Part shown: positions 52,540 to 63,107 of the stretch, piece after piece
Numbering within the stretch: the stretch's first letter is position 1
Layout: every line of letters begins with the position of its first letter
Assembly (NCBI RefSeq): GCF_010183535.1
Contig: NC_071329.1
Span: 17,560,879-17,624,878 of the forward strand
Reading direction: 5' to 3'
Length of the DNA: 64,000 nt
Source of the DNA: Caenorhabditis remanei
Lineage: Eukaryota; Nematoda; Chromadorea; Rhabditida; Rhabditidae
Notes under the pieces: generated by a model
Databases searched by the model: none
Seen by the model: only the letters and a program-made list of their open reading frames with translations
What the model was told of the DNA's origin: nothing
Made by a program: the position numbers and the translations under genes

Positions 52540-55500
52540 TTAGTCACAATCAGCATTTGTAGATTCAAGAAGTTGACTCAAACTCAGACTTTTCGGTTTC
52601 GGAATCTCGTAGACTTCACACAAAAATAGTGGAATTTTCATGAATTTCGAGTTGACTTGTAAGAAGGAAATCGTGTTGTCGCGGTGGAGTTTATCTGGAA
52701 GAATTAATTATAATTACATAATTGCTCATAAATTCAAATAACCCCGGAATTCCGGAATGACGAAAAAACCCGGAATTCCGGATTGTCAAAAAACCCGGAA
52801 TTCCGGAATGTCAAAAAACCCGGAATTCCAGAATTTTGGAATCCGGAATTCCGGAATGTCAAAAAACCCAGAATTCCGGAATGTCAAAAAAACCCGGAAT
52901 TCCGGAATGTCAAAAAACCCGGAATTCCGGAATGTCAAAAACTCGGAGTTCCGGAATGCCAAAACCCGGAATTCCGGAATGTCAAAAAACCCGGAATTCC
53001 GGAATTTCAAAAAACCCGGAATTCCAGAATTTTGGAATCCGGAATTCCGGAATGTCAAAAAACCCAGAATTCCGGAATGTCAAAAAAACCCGGAATTCCG
53101 GAATGTCAAAAACCCGGAATTCCGGAATATCGGAATCCGGAATTCCGGAATTTTGGAATCCGGAATCCGGAATGTCAATAAACCCGGAATTCCGGAATGT
53201 CAAAAAACCCGGAATTCCGGAATTCTGGATTCCAGAAAAAAGGAAACTCAAAAACCCGGAATTCCGGAATGTCAAAAACTCGGAATTCCGGAATGTTAAA
53301 AAAACCCGGAATTCCGGAATGTCAAAAAACCCGGATTTCCGGAATGTCAAAAAACACGGAATTCCGGAATTTTGGAATCCGGAATCTGGGTTCCGGACAA
53401 CTCTGATTGGTAGCCCTGGCTTCATCGTGAGTATGAACTTACTAAGATCTTCTAACTTAAAAGTCATCTCATCGAGCTCAGAAATAGTGTCATGTCCATT
53501 TTCGTATTTTGAAAACATCCGATTGAGAAATGTTTTGTAGCAGTGATAAACCAACTCCAATGTTTTGTGGCTTTTGAATTTCTCCTTATTTCTTGTTCTT
53601 TCCGGAGCATCCGCCGTGAACGGAAGAAAAAAGACGAGTGCCGTGAAAAGAGATAGCTCATGATGGCTTAAATCCATTGATTCGAGTTTTGAAGCAATTG
53701 AAATGATCTCATTGATGAGAAGATCTCCATAGACTATTTTTAATGTTTCATAGGGAATCTTGATCTTGGAATTGAGTTTCGATGGAAGCATGAATCCATC
53801 AGAACTAAATTTGGTGATGTTTCTGAGTACAAACATCAGAAAACTGCTCCTTTTGAATAGAATGACCTTGTCATTTATTTCAAAAGTTTTGATAAATGGC
53901 AGGTGATTCACAAAGAGTCCAGTCTGATGGTTCTCGAAATCTATTATTGGAGCATAGACTTGCCACGCATTGATTCGATTAATCAATGGGTCGTCGAAGC
54001 GGGTCTGAAAAAATAAAAAATTGTTGAAAATTTCCTTCAAAAGAAAGTTTTTAGAGAAATGACTTTCAAACGATCTATAAATTAGTTCATAGGTATTTTC
54101 GACTACGGGGAGTGTAAAAATCCAAAAAAATCCGCAAAAATCGAGTAAAACCTAAGGCAGGCTCGTGTACTCCTCGTGGACAAGTTGGGGGTGAAATTTT
54201 CGAAATTTTGTCATGTTTAGCTATTTTTTTGGAATTTTTCGTGATTTTTTGATATAACGATGTTGCAAACCGTTTAAATTGACGTTTTCTATGGAAAAAT
54301 CCGCAAAAATCAGTGAAAACCTAAGGAAGGCTCGTGTACTCCTCGTGGAAAACTTTTCATATGGCCCAGATTTTTCACATGGAATTCCAAACAGGCCGCA
54401 TATACGTCCCGAAGCGTCTCTATTGTCTGTCTAGACATCTGTGTATCCAGATGTCTAATTTGCACAAATTTTATATGACTAGAAAGCTGAGGTGCTGAAT
54501 CTACAACAGTTTTAAGGTTGCAGGTGGTGTACTCCTCGTGGACAATTTCTGCGGCAGCCTTTCATCGTCTATATCTCATTTCACACGGGTCTAAACATAA
54601 AATTAGTTGGGTTTTTAAAATCAGCGTTTCTAAAAGTACCTATGCAGCAATTTGTAGAAAATTTCAGCTCGAGGGTTTCGTGTACTCCTCGTGGGCAAGT
54701 TGGGGGTCAAATTTTTGAAATTTTTCGCCATGTTTAGCTTTTTTTTTGGAATTTTTTGATATAACGATGTTGTAAACCGTTTCAATTACCAATTTTCTAT
54801 GTAAAAATCCAAAAAACCAAAAAAAAATGGTCTAAAACCAAAGGAAGGCTCGTGTACTCCTCGTGGACAAGTTGGAGGTGAAAGTTTTTGAAATTTTTCA
54901 TAATTGTTTAATATAACAACATTGTATACCGTTTAGATTGGCAGTTTTCTATGTAACATCAAAAAAAATCGACTAAAATCAACTAAAATCGAAGAAAGGC
55001 TGGTGTACTCCTCGTGGACAAGTTGGAAGTGAAACCTTTCGAAATTTGATTATTTTTCAGTTATTTTTCAGATCTTTTTGTGATTTTCACTCATTAAAAC
55101 GTTGTACACCAAAAAATCCAAAAAATTGACTAAAATCGACTAAAACCTAGGGTAGGCTCGTGTACTCCTCGTGGACAAGTTTGGGGTGAAATTTTTCAAA
55201 ATTTTGTCATTTTTAACCGTTTTTCGGTATTTTAAATTGCTTGAAAGCAGCGTCTCCAAGACTCATCAAAAACTAATTTTAAAAAACTAACCAATTCGAA
55301 ATTGCTTTTTTCTACGCTTTCAATATCTGTATCCTTGTAAGTACAACTTTGTCCAAAACTTCGACCCACTTTATTGACTATCTGTAATAGAAAACATGTG
55401 GATTACGGTAGACTATTTTAAGATACCTCTGTAAACTCTGATTTCGAAAAAACTTTATGTTTCAGTCCCATTCCTGCTTCCAGACACTTTTTCATTCGAC

Positions 55501-58140
55501 AACTTTTACATGTGTTTCGTGAAATTATGTTGATATCACAGTTGCCATCCACTCGACATTCAAGTTTTATATCTTTCTCATGATGAGTACGGAAGAATCC
55601 CTGGAATTGCATTTTTTAATTAGTTTAATTGGTTAGATACACATACCTTGCATCCTTCACATGCTACTATATCAAAAAAGTGTTCAAACGAAATGTCTCC
55701 ACAGACTCTACAGCAATCATGGGCGCGTTGAATCTGCAAAAAAAATTTAAAAAAAAATTAATTATAAAAATAAGTGAGTTTTCCAACTAACCTTTTTGAT
55801 AACTAGTTTTCTTCCTTTACCAAATCCACCGTTTGCAGGTCTACGCAAGTTATCTGAAAAGACGGTAAGAGTTATGAAAACTATACCAACACACAGGGTC
55901 ATAATTAGTCCGAAACCGGAAGTCTAGTGAAGCGCGTTTGCACACCACTTGGTAGGTTGAGTCGCCGCTCAGCAAAATCGCGCGCTTATAACGTGAACGG
56001 ACGATACGGAGTTAAATGTTCAGCCAGAAAACCACAATTTTCATTCAAAAAACCACGATTTTCACTCAAAAAATCACGATTTTCATTCAAAAAATAACGA
56101 TTTTCATTCAAAAACCACGAATTTTAGCCAAAAAACCACGATTTTCATTTAAAAGTCACGATTTTCATTCAGAAAACCACGATTTTCAGCCGAAAAACCA
56201 CGATTTTCACTCAAAAAACTACGATTTTCATTCGAAAAACTACGATTTTCAGTCAAAAAAATATGATTTTCATTCAAAAAATCTCGATTTTTATTTTAAA
56301 AATCGCGATTTTCCTTCAAAAAACCACGATTTTCATTCAAAAAACCACGATTTTCATAGTTTTCCCGCGAAACCGGGTGTCTAGTGAAGCGCGTTTGCAC
56401 ACCTCTTGACAGGTTGAGTCGCCGCTCAGCCAAATTGCGTGCTTCTAACGGGAACGAACGATACGGAGTTAAATTTTTTTAATGAATCTCACTTTTTTGG
56501 TCAAACTTCGTACAAAAAATATAGAATTTATTCAACATAAAAAAATTTGGATCTGAATTTCGCGGTAACTTTACGTTCAATGACCCTGTGCGAACATACA
56601 AACTCACAGTCCATTCCCAATTTCAGACATTTCTCCATTCTGCATTTCCCACATTTGTTGCGTGAGTATTTATCGACCACACACTTGTTACTCTTCCGAC
56701 ATTTCAATTCCTCTTTTTTGTCCCGATTAGTACGGAAGAACGACTGAAAATTTAATAATTAGGTTCTTGTTTCTCATAAGGGAAGTCTTTGGCTTGCAAA
56801 CAACCTATAAATTTGATCGTAGGTACTTTTGACTATGGGGACTCCATTTCTGCCATCAAAACCGGTTGAATATATCTGCGAGCCAAGTTATGAGCTCTCA
56901 AAGTTTTCAAATGATCAAACTTTTTCACAAATCACAATTTCACACTTTTTCACACAATTTTTCAAATTGGCAAATAGTATTCGCAAAGATTTCCTCATTA
57001 TTTTAGCATACGAGCAGCGGTAAACTGCTGGGGAAAACAAATGGAACCGCTCTGTGGCGTATATGCGGCCGATGTGGAATTTTATGTAAAAAAGTTAACC
57101 ATATGAAAAGTTTGTCCACGAGGAGTACACGAGCCTTCCTTAGGTTTTAGTCGATTTTTGCGGATTTTTTGGCATTTTTATAGAAAACGTCAATTTAAAC
57201 GTTTTACAACGTTGTTGTATTAAAAAATTTTGAAAAAATTCGAAAACTTTCAACCCTCTCCCTCCCCCCCCCCCCCCCCCCCCCCAACTTGTCCACGAGG
57301 AGTATACGAGCCTTTCCTAGATTTTAGTCGATTTTTGAGGATTTTTACATAGAAATATTGTAATTGAAACGGTTTACAATGTTTTAATGACTGAGAATCA
57401 CAAAAAGATTTGAAAAATAACTGAAAAATGACCGAATTTCGAAAATTTTCAACCCAACTTGTCCACGAGGAGTACACGAGCCTTTTCTAGGTTTTCGTCG
57501 ATTTTAGTTGATTTTTTCAAAGAAAACGTCGAATTAAACGGCTTACAACGTCGTTATATTAAAAAATTATGAAACATTTTGAAAAAATTCCAAAAAATAG
57601 CTAAACAAGACAAAATTTTGAAAACTTTGACCCCAACTTGTCCACGAGGAGTACACGAGCCTTCCTTAGGTTTTAGTCGGTTTTAGTCGATTTTTTTTGG
57701 ATTTTTTGGATTTTATATAGTTTAATGATTGAAAATCACAAAACGATCTAGAAAATAACTACAATTTATAGCTCATAACTCGGCTCACTGAGACAATTAG
57801 CCTGGACTCCCCGTAGTAGAGTATATATGACCAATTTTATAGATCGTTTGAAAGCCATGACTATCCTTGTCAGAATTTTCGAAAAATGAAATAAAATACT
57901 CACCCTACAACCTTCACACGCTAGAACTCCATAGTGAACTCCGCGGGGTTTATCTCCACAAACTTTGCAGGCGAGTGTGGAGATTTGGTTATTTTCCGCC
58001 AATATACTTGTTGATTGCAGACGGCTCGGCTCATAGAATATAGGGTCCCGATTGATATTCTCTTGATCAATGACATCTGATTCGGCAGTGGAGGTAGTGG
58101 ATGAATCGGACATTATTGAGTGTGTAGACAGGGAAGTCAT
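52540..58140 (-). CDS. nuclear hormone receptor with two DNA-binding domains
   Basis: Minus-strand exons 57904-58140, 56608-56743, 55792-55853, 55647-55733, 55427-55600, 55292-55381, 53443-54004 and 52540-52694 join in consistent phase to 500 aa. DBD1: [44 protein letters not shown] (residues 58-120). DBD2: [44 protein letters not shown] (about 154-215). Both keep all eight cysteines with C-x2-C-x13-C-x2-C and C-x5-C-x9-C-x2-C spacing. A linker ([11 protein letters not shown]) separates them. The last two exons are a helical ligand-binding domain of the nematode HNF4-derived type ending [11 protein letters not shown]. It presumably acts as a ligand-regulated transcription factor. Alternative: two adjacent genes, but DBD1 has no other ligand-binding domain and DBD2 no other start. 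Confidence 0.65.
52740..53405. repeat. 25-bp satellite with palindromic GGAATTCC core
   Basis: More than 20 copies of CCGGAATTCCGGAATGTCAA-type units with poly-A spacers, in the last intron of the receptor gene. The array lacks stops in several frames, so long spurious ORFs appear on both strands. Edge word TTCCGGACAACTCTG resembles the CGGAAGT family termini. Confidence 0.85.
54150..55190 (+). repeat. forward array of TACTCCTCGTGGACAAG
   Basis: Seven copies of CTCGTGTACTCCTCGTGGAC with slight variants, near 54162, 54331, 54523, 54678, 54849, 54994 and 55156, spaced 145-190 bp, in intron 6 of the receptor gene. Confidence 0.8.
55905..56470. repeat. two direct 120-bp repeats flanking a 20-bp array
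   Basis: Copies of AGTGAAGCGCGTTTGCACAC...GGTTGAGTCGCCGCTCAGC...CGATACGGAGTTAAA at 55915-56012 and 56370-56473 bracket about 16 copies of AAAACCACGATTTTCATTCA. Lies in intron 2 of the receptor gene. Confidence 0.75.
57100..57680 (-). repeat. reverse array of TACTCCTCGTGGACAAG, with poly-C tract
   Basis: Four inverted copies (CTTGTCCACGAGGAGTACAC) near 57113, 57288, 57459 and 57640, in intron 1 of the receptor gene. A run of about 20 C residues precedes the second copy near 57266. Confidence 0.8.
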
Positions 58141-58620
58141 CTACAAGAAAGGGCAAATGAATGAGAAAAGTCTGGGAAATTGCCTTGAGTGAGAACGGCC
58201 AGAGTCTCAAAAAGAAAAGAGGACGAATGAGATAAGTGTGAGGGTAAAATATTCAGGGAAAGTGGATTAGGGTGAGAACGGCCAGTACAGTGTATGTATG
58301 TAAAACAGGCAGGTGTAGGTCACACAAACAATAGAGAGCAGATGTTTACTCTAGATAACGTAATGACGGTAATTGGGGGTACACGGCACCGCCAAAATCA
58401 ACTGTTGAAAATCAATTTTCGTTCGAATCTGCCGCAAAGGGAAGGTGCGGTGGAGCGCGATCGTCTATTCCTCCACACTGGGAAGTTGTCTGCGGCTCTC
58501 CACATCAAACACTCTCTCATTCTGTTTCTCGTAATGTCTGCGTCTCTCTTTTTCTTGTTTGATCCCTTTACCAGACCCCACACGGTCTCCAGCAGAGGCC
58601 CTCTCACTACCAATGTTCTG
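58141..58620. repeat. intergenic; GC-rich repeat copy
   Basis: 58425-58615 matches 50750-50960 (GAATCTGCCGCAAAGGGAAG, GTGCGGTGGAGCGCGA, CACACTCTCTCATT-like, GAGGCCCTCTCA). The upstream region of the receptor gene has no recognised promoter motif. Confidence 0.5.
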
Positions 58621-58711
58621 ACTTATAAGGCGTGGAACCCCAAGTCAGACTAGTTTGGCGACAGTAATAACAAGAAGAAGTTTCACAACTTTATTAGGGA
58701 ATAATACACTA

Positions 58712-58984
58712 CTAACCGAGTTCATTCAGCAATGGGATTTTGGGCTTTCCTCCAACGGGCTCCGTGGTATCCATAGGCACGGGCGGTGGCGGCATCTCGT
58801 CCTTCTCCTTCTTCGGGATGGTTCCTTTCGAAGCAGATGATGGCGGGGATGGCATGAAGGCGGAGACGGCTTGGCAGTTGAAGCAGGCTTCACAGGAAGC
58901 GGTTTGAGTGATCTTCTGGTCGATTCTTCTTCCTTTTATGTACAGAATGTAGGGCAGATCGTTATCTCCAGGGCACACGGTCAC
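58712..58984 (-). CDS. short Pro-rich ORF downstream of Pao pol
   Basis: 90-codon minus-strand ORF with CEACFNCQ and PPPPVPMDTTEPVGG. Within the retrotransposon's 3' region. It is not a domain I recognise and could be noise or a 3' accessory ORF. Confidence 0.3.
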   Translation of the reverse strand: MTVCPGDNDLPYILYIKGRRIDQKITQTASCEACFNCQAVSAFMPSPPSSASKGTIPKKEKDEMPPPPVPMDTTEPVGGKPKIPLLNELG

Positions 58985-59170
58985 GATTGAAGGCCAAGGT
59001 CACGGGTATTTGTTGTAGTCGAGAAGGTTAGCATTGCCAGACGGTTGGAAGGTCACGTGGGTTAGTTAATGTATTATTAATGTGAAGTTGTAGTCTGGTG
59101 GAGACAGTTGTAATTATGCTGGAGCCGTTGTGGCTTTGGTAGATTGTGTTAGGTCGTGAATTGAGACCTA

Positions 59171-59377
59171 TTAATTCCGCGACACTGGGGGGGCGCAAGA
59201 GGTGCTCGGAGCACTGGTGGGTTGTCCCGAAGCCACAGGTGGGGCGTCTGGGGTGGTCTCGACTGCTGCTGTCGATAACTCCAACGGTATGAGTTGGTTT
59301 ATTGTGCGTTCTACAAGTTTGTTCTTGCACTTTACGATTACGGATCGTACCTGTCCATCTTTGGATGGGAGTAGTTC
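59171..59377 (-). pseudogene. C-terminal tail of Pao polyprotein, cut off by a foldback insertion
   Basis: The frame resumes after the inserted element with LLPSKDGQVRSVIVKC and NKLVERTINQLIPLE, the conserved end of BEL/Pao polyproteins (DUF5641), then a Pro/Ser/Thr-rich tail and stop at 59171. The preceding part of the same domain (NLPRYRWPLARI) lies on the other side of the insertion, at 60525 and above. Confidence 0.75.
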
Positions 59378-59379
59378 TA

Positions 59380-60524
59380 CAGTAGCGAGCATAAGTGAGT
59401 ACCCCTAGGTACTTTTATGTGTAACTCAGCTGAATCATGTCCGTTTTGCCTAAACTTTTTTTTGAAAGGAAGCCAAAATATTCAGCAATACGAATATAGG
59501 TTTTTTGAAAAACTTCCATCACTGATTTTTTCGATAATCGATTTTTCCTGATCTTGATTTAAAAATCCGAAAAAAAACTTTTTATTTTTCTCTTGGAGTT
59601 ATTGAGTTTTTGATGTCAAAATGATGGAACATGTTCAGATAAACAAAAACTTATGTTGAATTGGCTTCTCAACTCCTGAGCATCGTGCTAGAGCTCCAGA
59701 AGTCAAAAGTAGTGCATTCGAAAAAATCTTCATAACTCCTCAAAAAAGGCTTCAAATTAGCCGAAACATGCACCAAAAGACGTGTCTTAAGTTTTTCTAC
59801 AAACCAACATTAAAAAATTACAGTTTAAGAAAAATTAATTTTTCTAATTTTTTCACTAAAATTTTTTTTTAATTCCTATTTTTTCTCAATTTCTGGTATT
59901 TTCTGCATGAAAAACAAACATAACTTTTAAATACTGCATGCAAGATGCTTTATCACACATAATAAAACACATTTATGTGTTCCTTGTTCGTGTTGTAGTC
60001 AGAAAATACCAGAAATTGAGAAAAAATAGGAATTAAAAAAAATTTTAGTGAAAAAATTAGAAAAATTATTTTTTCTTAAACTGTAATTTTTTGATGTTGG
60101 TTTGTAGAAAAACACAAGACACGTCTTTTGGTGCATGTTTCGGCTAATTTGAAACCTTTTTTGAGGAGTTATGAAGATTTTTTCGAATGCACTACTTTTG
60201 ACTTCTGGAGCTCTAGCACGATGCTCAGGAGTTGAGAAGCCGGTTCAACATAATTTTTTGTTTATTTTAACATGTTCCATCATTTTGACATCAAAAACTC
60301 AATAACTCCAAGAGAAAAATAAAAAGTTTTTTTTCGGATTTTTAAATCAAGATCAGGAAAAATCGATTATCGAAAAAATCAGTAATGGAAGTTTGTCAAA
60401 AAACCTATATTCGTATCGCTGAATATTTTGGCTTCCTTTCAAAAAAAAGTTTAGGCAAAACGGACATGATTCAGCTGAGTTACACATAAAAGTACCTAGG
60501 GGTACTCACTTATGCTCGCTACTG
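59380..60524. mobile_element. 1145-bp mariner-type foldback inserted in Pao pol
   Basis: The termini CAGTAGCGAGCATAAGTGAG and its exact inverse are flanked on both sides by TA (59378-59379 and 60525-60526), the target duplication expected of Tc1/mariner. Arms are about 525 bp with a spacer of about 95 bp. No transposase. Removing it restores the pol reading frame across the site. Confidence 0.85.
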
Positions 60525-63107
60525 TATGATGCGTGCTAGAGGCCATCTGTATCGAGGGAGATTTGGCGTGTGGACCAGAACAACTTGGTTCGGTTCTGGA
60601 GCTATTGTGCAGTGTGATTTGTTTTTGTATGTTGGGGCATTGTACCCTGTGTACATTGAGTTGTAAAATTGGTCCCACAACTGGAGTCGGATATTGTCGA
60701 GATGCTTGAGGTATTCTCTGGTTTGTTTCTCTGTTAACCCCATGTGGGCCGTTGTGGTATCTCCGGAGTGGTTCGGGAGGGATAACTCAGCTTGTGGACT
60801 GATGAAGTCTACTGGGCGTATTGCTTCTGTGTCCGAGATGCTTACGGGATTCGCCGTTATTGGGCGGCTGTTTATAATCCCTTCACATTCTATCAACAAT
60901 GTTTCTACTTCGAGGAACGACAGTTGTAGTCGACCGATGGATTTATAAAACATGTTTTTGACAATTGCTACAATTCTTTCGTACACCCCTCCTTGCCAGG
61001 GAGCGAATGGTGTAATTTGTTTGACTTCTATCGCTTTTGATGCGAGAAAACACGTGAGTGTTTGACTTGAGTTAATCAATGTGTTTATGTCAGCATTGAT
61101 CATAGTGTATCCCAATGTGAATGCTGGTGCATTGTCGGAAATTATAGTTTTAGGGGACCCTCTGCGGCCAATAAATCTTCTCATTGCCAGAAGGAAGCTT
61201 GCTGTCGTGTTGTCTGGTACGACTTCGATATGGACTGCTCTCGTGACGAGACAAGTTGTGAGCATGGACCACAACTTTCCTGTTTGCCCGGTCTCTGTCT
61301 TGTATCCAATTGGTCCAAAATAGTCCAATCCAATGTGTTGAAATGGTCTACATGATTGTGTGCGGACTGTTGGTAAGGATGTGGCAAATGGGTATGTGTA
61401 TGGTAGGCCGTGTCGCCGTTTGCATGTGATGCATCCTTTTCTGACTGATCGTGTTAAGGATGTGATCCGTTTTATCCAATATTTTTGTTGGATGTCGGTT
61501 GCCATGTCTTTGGGGCCTTGATGCAGTAGACTTTTGTGGGAGTCCAAAGCAATGAGTCTTGCCAAACGATGTTTGTGGATGATGTATATGAGCGATTTGG
61601 GCATGTTAAGGTGTTGTTTGTTTACATATGTGTTGTGGTAGAGGTAAAGTCCATCCTCCGTTTTCTGGATTTGTTGAGACTTTGGTATCTCGATGTTGAG
61701 CTGACTTTTGGAGTCTGCGTAGTGGTCTTGAATGATATACTTGTGGGCAACTATGCGTTGTTGAACTTCGTTTCTGCTCATTCGAGCTAGAGCAAAGGTT
61801 TTCAAAGTTTGGGATTGCCACAAATATGGGTGTTGTGGGTAACGTTCGTTGCGTTTCCGAACCACGATGTGTATCCATCTCATCACTTTTTGAACAATTG
61901 TTGTTAGTTTCACCAAACTGTTGGTGTTATCGTATGGTATGATGGATTCATATTGGTGTGGTGGATATTCAGACGGTAGCCCTCGGTGTGGAGGGAATGG
62001 TGGTGCTGAGGTGTCCAGAGTGAAGAAGTGAAACTCTTTGGGATCTTCTGGAGATTGTTCCAAGGACTTGGGCCAGTAAGCTTGATCTTGTAGAAGGAAT
62101 TCTGGTCCGTGTTGCCAGAGATTGCTTTCTTTAATTTGCTGTAACGTGGCTCCACGTGATGCGATATCCGCTGGATTTCTATCCGTTGGAACATATCGAA
62201 ATGTTGGAGAGAGTTTCTTCTTTGTGAATTCTTGTTCGAGTTCAGTTATTGCTCGCACTCTGTTACTCACCCATTTGTCGGATGAATTTTTGTGTTGAAC
62301 CCAGTTGAGTACCGCGGTGTTGTCGCAAAAAAATGTTATTGATGAAAGTGTGATGTTCACTTCCGTAAGTATCGTGGATGCTGCGTTGACGGCTGTGAGA
62401 ACTCCTAAGAGTTCCATTCGTGGTATTGTAAGGTGCTCATTGTTCATTGGTTTGATCCGTGTTTTTGAGAAGAGTAACTGTACTTGTGTGGTGTTATCTT
62501 GACACTCGAATCTCAGATATGCGCATGTCGCATAGTGATCTTTGGAGGCATCGGAGAACATGACAAGCGATGCGTTAATGAACCCTTGAGCTGGTGTGAT
62601 CCTCCTTGGAACTGTGTAGGATTTTGCTGTTATTGCTGCTTTTATTTTTTCCCAATCAGATAACAGAGTAGTTGGTAGTGGGTCCTTCCATTTCAGTTTA
62701 TACTTCCATACTTTCGCCATCAAGGATTTACTTGCCACTCCGAGTGGGGAGATTAGTCCTTGAGGATCGTATGTTGAAGCTATGAACGAAGCGAGTTGAC
62801 GTTTCGTTGGAATGCCTTCTGGTGGCTGAGCTATCTTGATGGTCAAGGTGTCCTTATCAGCATCCCAATGATGTCCTAGGAGCTTACAGATCGTGCTTTT
62901 GGATCTGTCTTCTTCAGGTATTGCGTTCATGACTGTCTTGTTATTGCACAAGAAGTCTCTGAGTCTCATATGCATCGATGAGAAGGTCGCTACGGATTCT
63001 TGGTAGTTTTTGAGGAGTTCTTCTGTGGACTCTGGTGTGAACATAACGTTGTCCACATAAAGATTTTGTGTGATCTTTTCGTGGATTGGATGTGGGTTAA
63101 GTTCCAT
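60525..63107 (-). pseudogene. Pao pol: RT active-site end, RNase H, integrase
   Basis: About 860 codons on the minus strand. YVDN at residues 17-20 is the RT catalytic box (usually YVDD in this family; N replaces the second D). Peptidase A17/Pao region with RNase H residues FSDAS (184-188), RMELLG (230-235), FCDNTAV (260-266) and ADIASRG (313-319). The integrase has H523/H529 and C559/C562 for zinc, then catalytic D595 (GLDYFG), D658 (SDNAPAF) and E710 (GGVYERIV). The start is created by the frame change; upstream RT is in another frame. The 3' end is truncated by the foldback at 60524. Confidence 0.8.

Noticed and set aside
52740..53405. CRISPR-like array
   Set aside because: Repeats are contiguous and palindromic without unique spacers, and the genome is eukaryotic.
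52757..53540. Long ORFs (up to 234 codons) on both strands
   Set aside because: Translation of the 25-bp satellite, which lacks stops; the periodic peptides are meaningless. The apparent C-terminal part of the 352-codon ORF at 52982-54040 is also satellite, beyond the real donor at 53443.
56016..56384. 122-codon ORF of KNHDFHS-like repeats
   Set aside because: Translation of the 20-bp array in a receptor intron.
58398..58653. Overlapping ORFs upstream of the receptor gene
   Set aside because: Same GC-rich repeat as at 50.75 kb; no conserved frame between the two copies.
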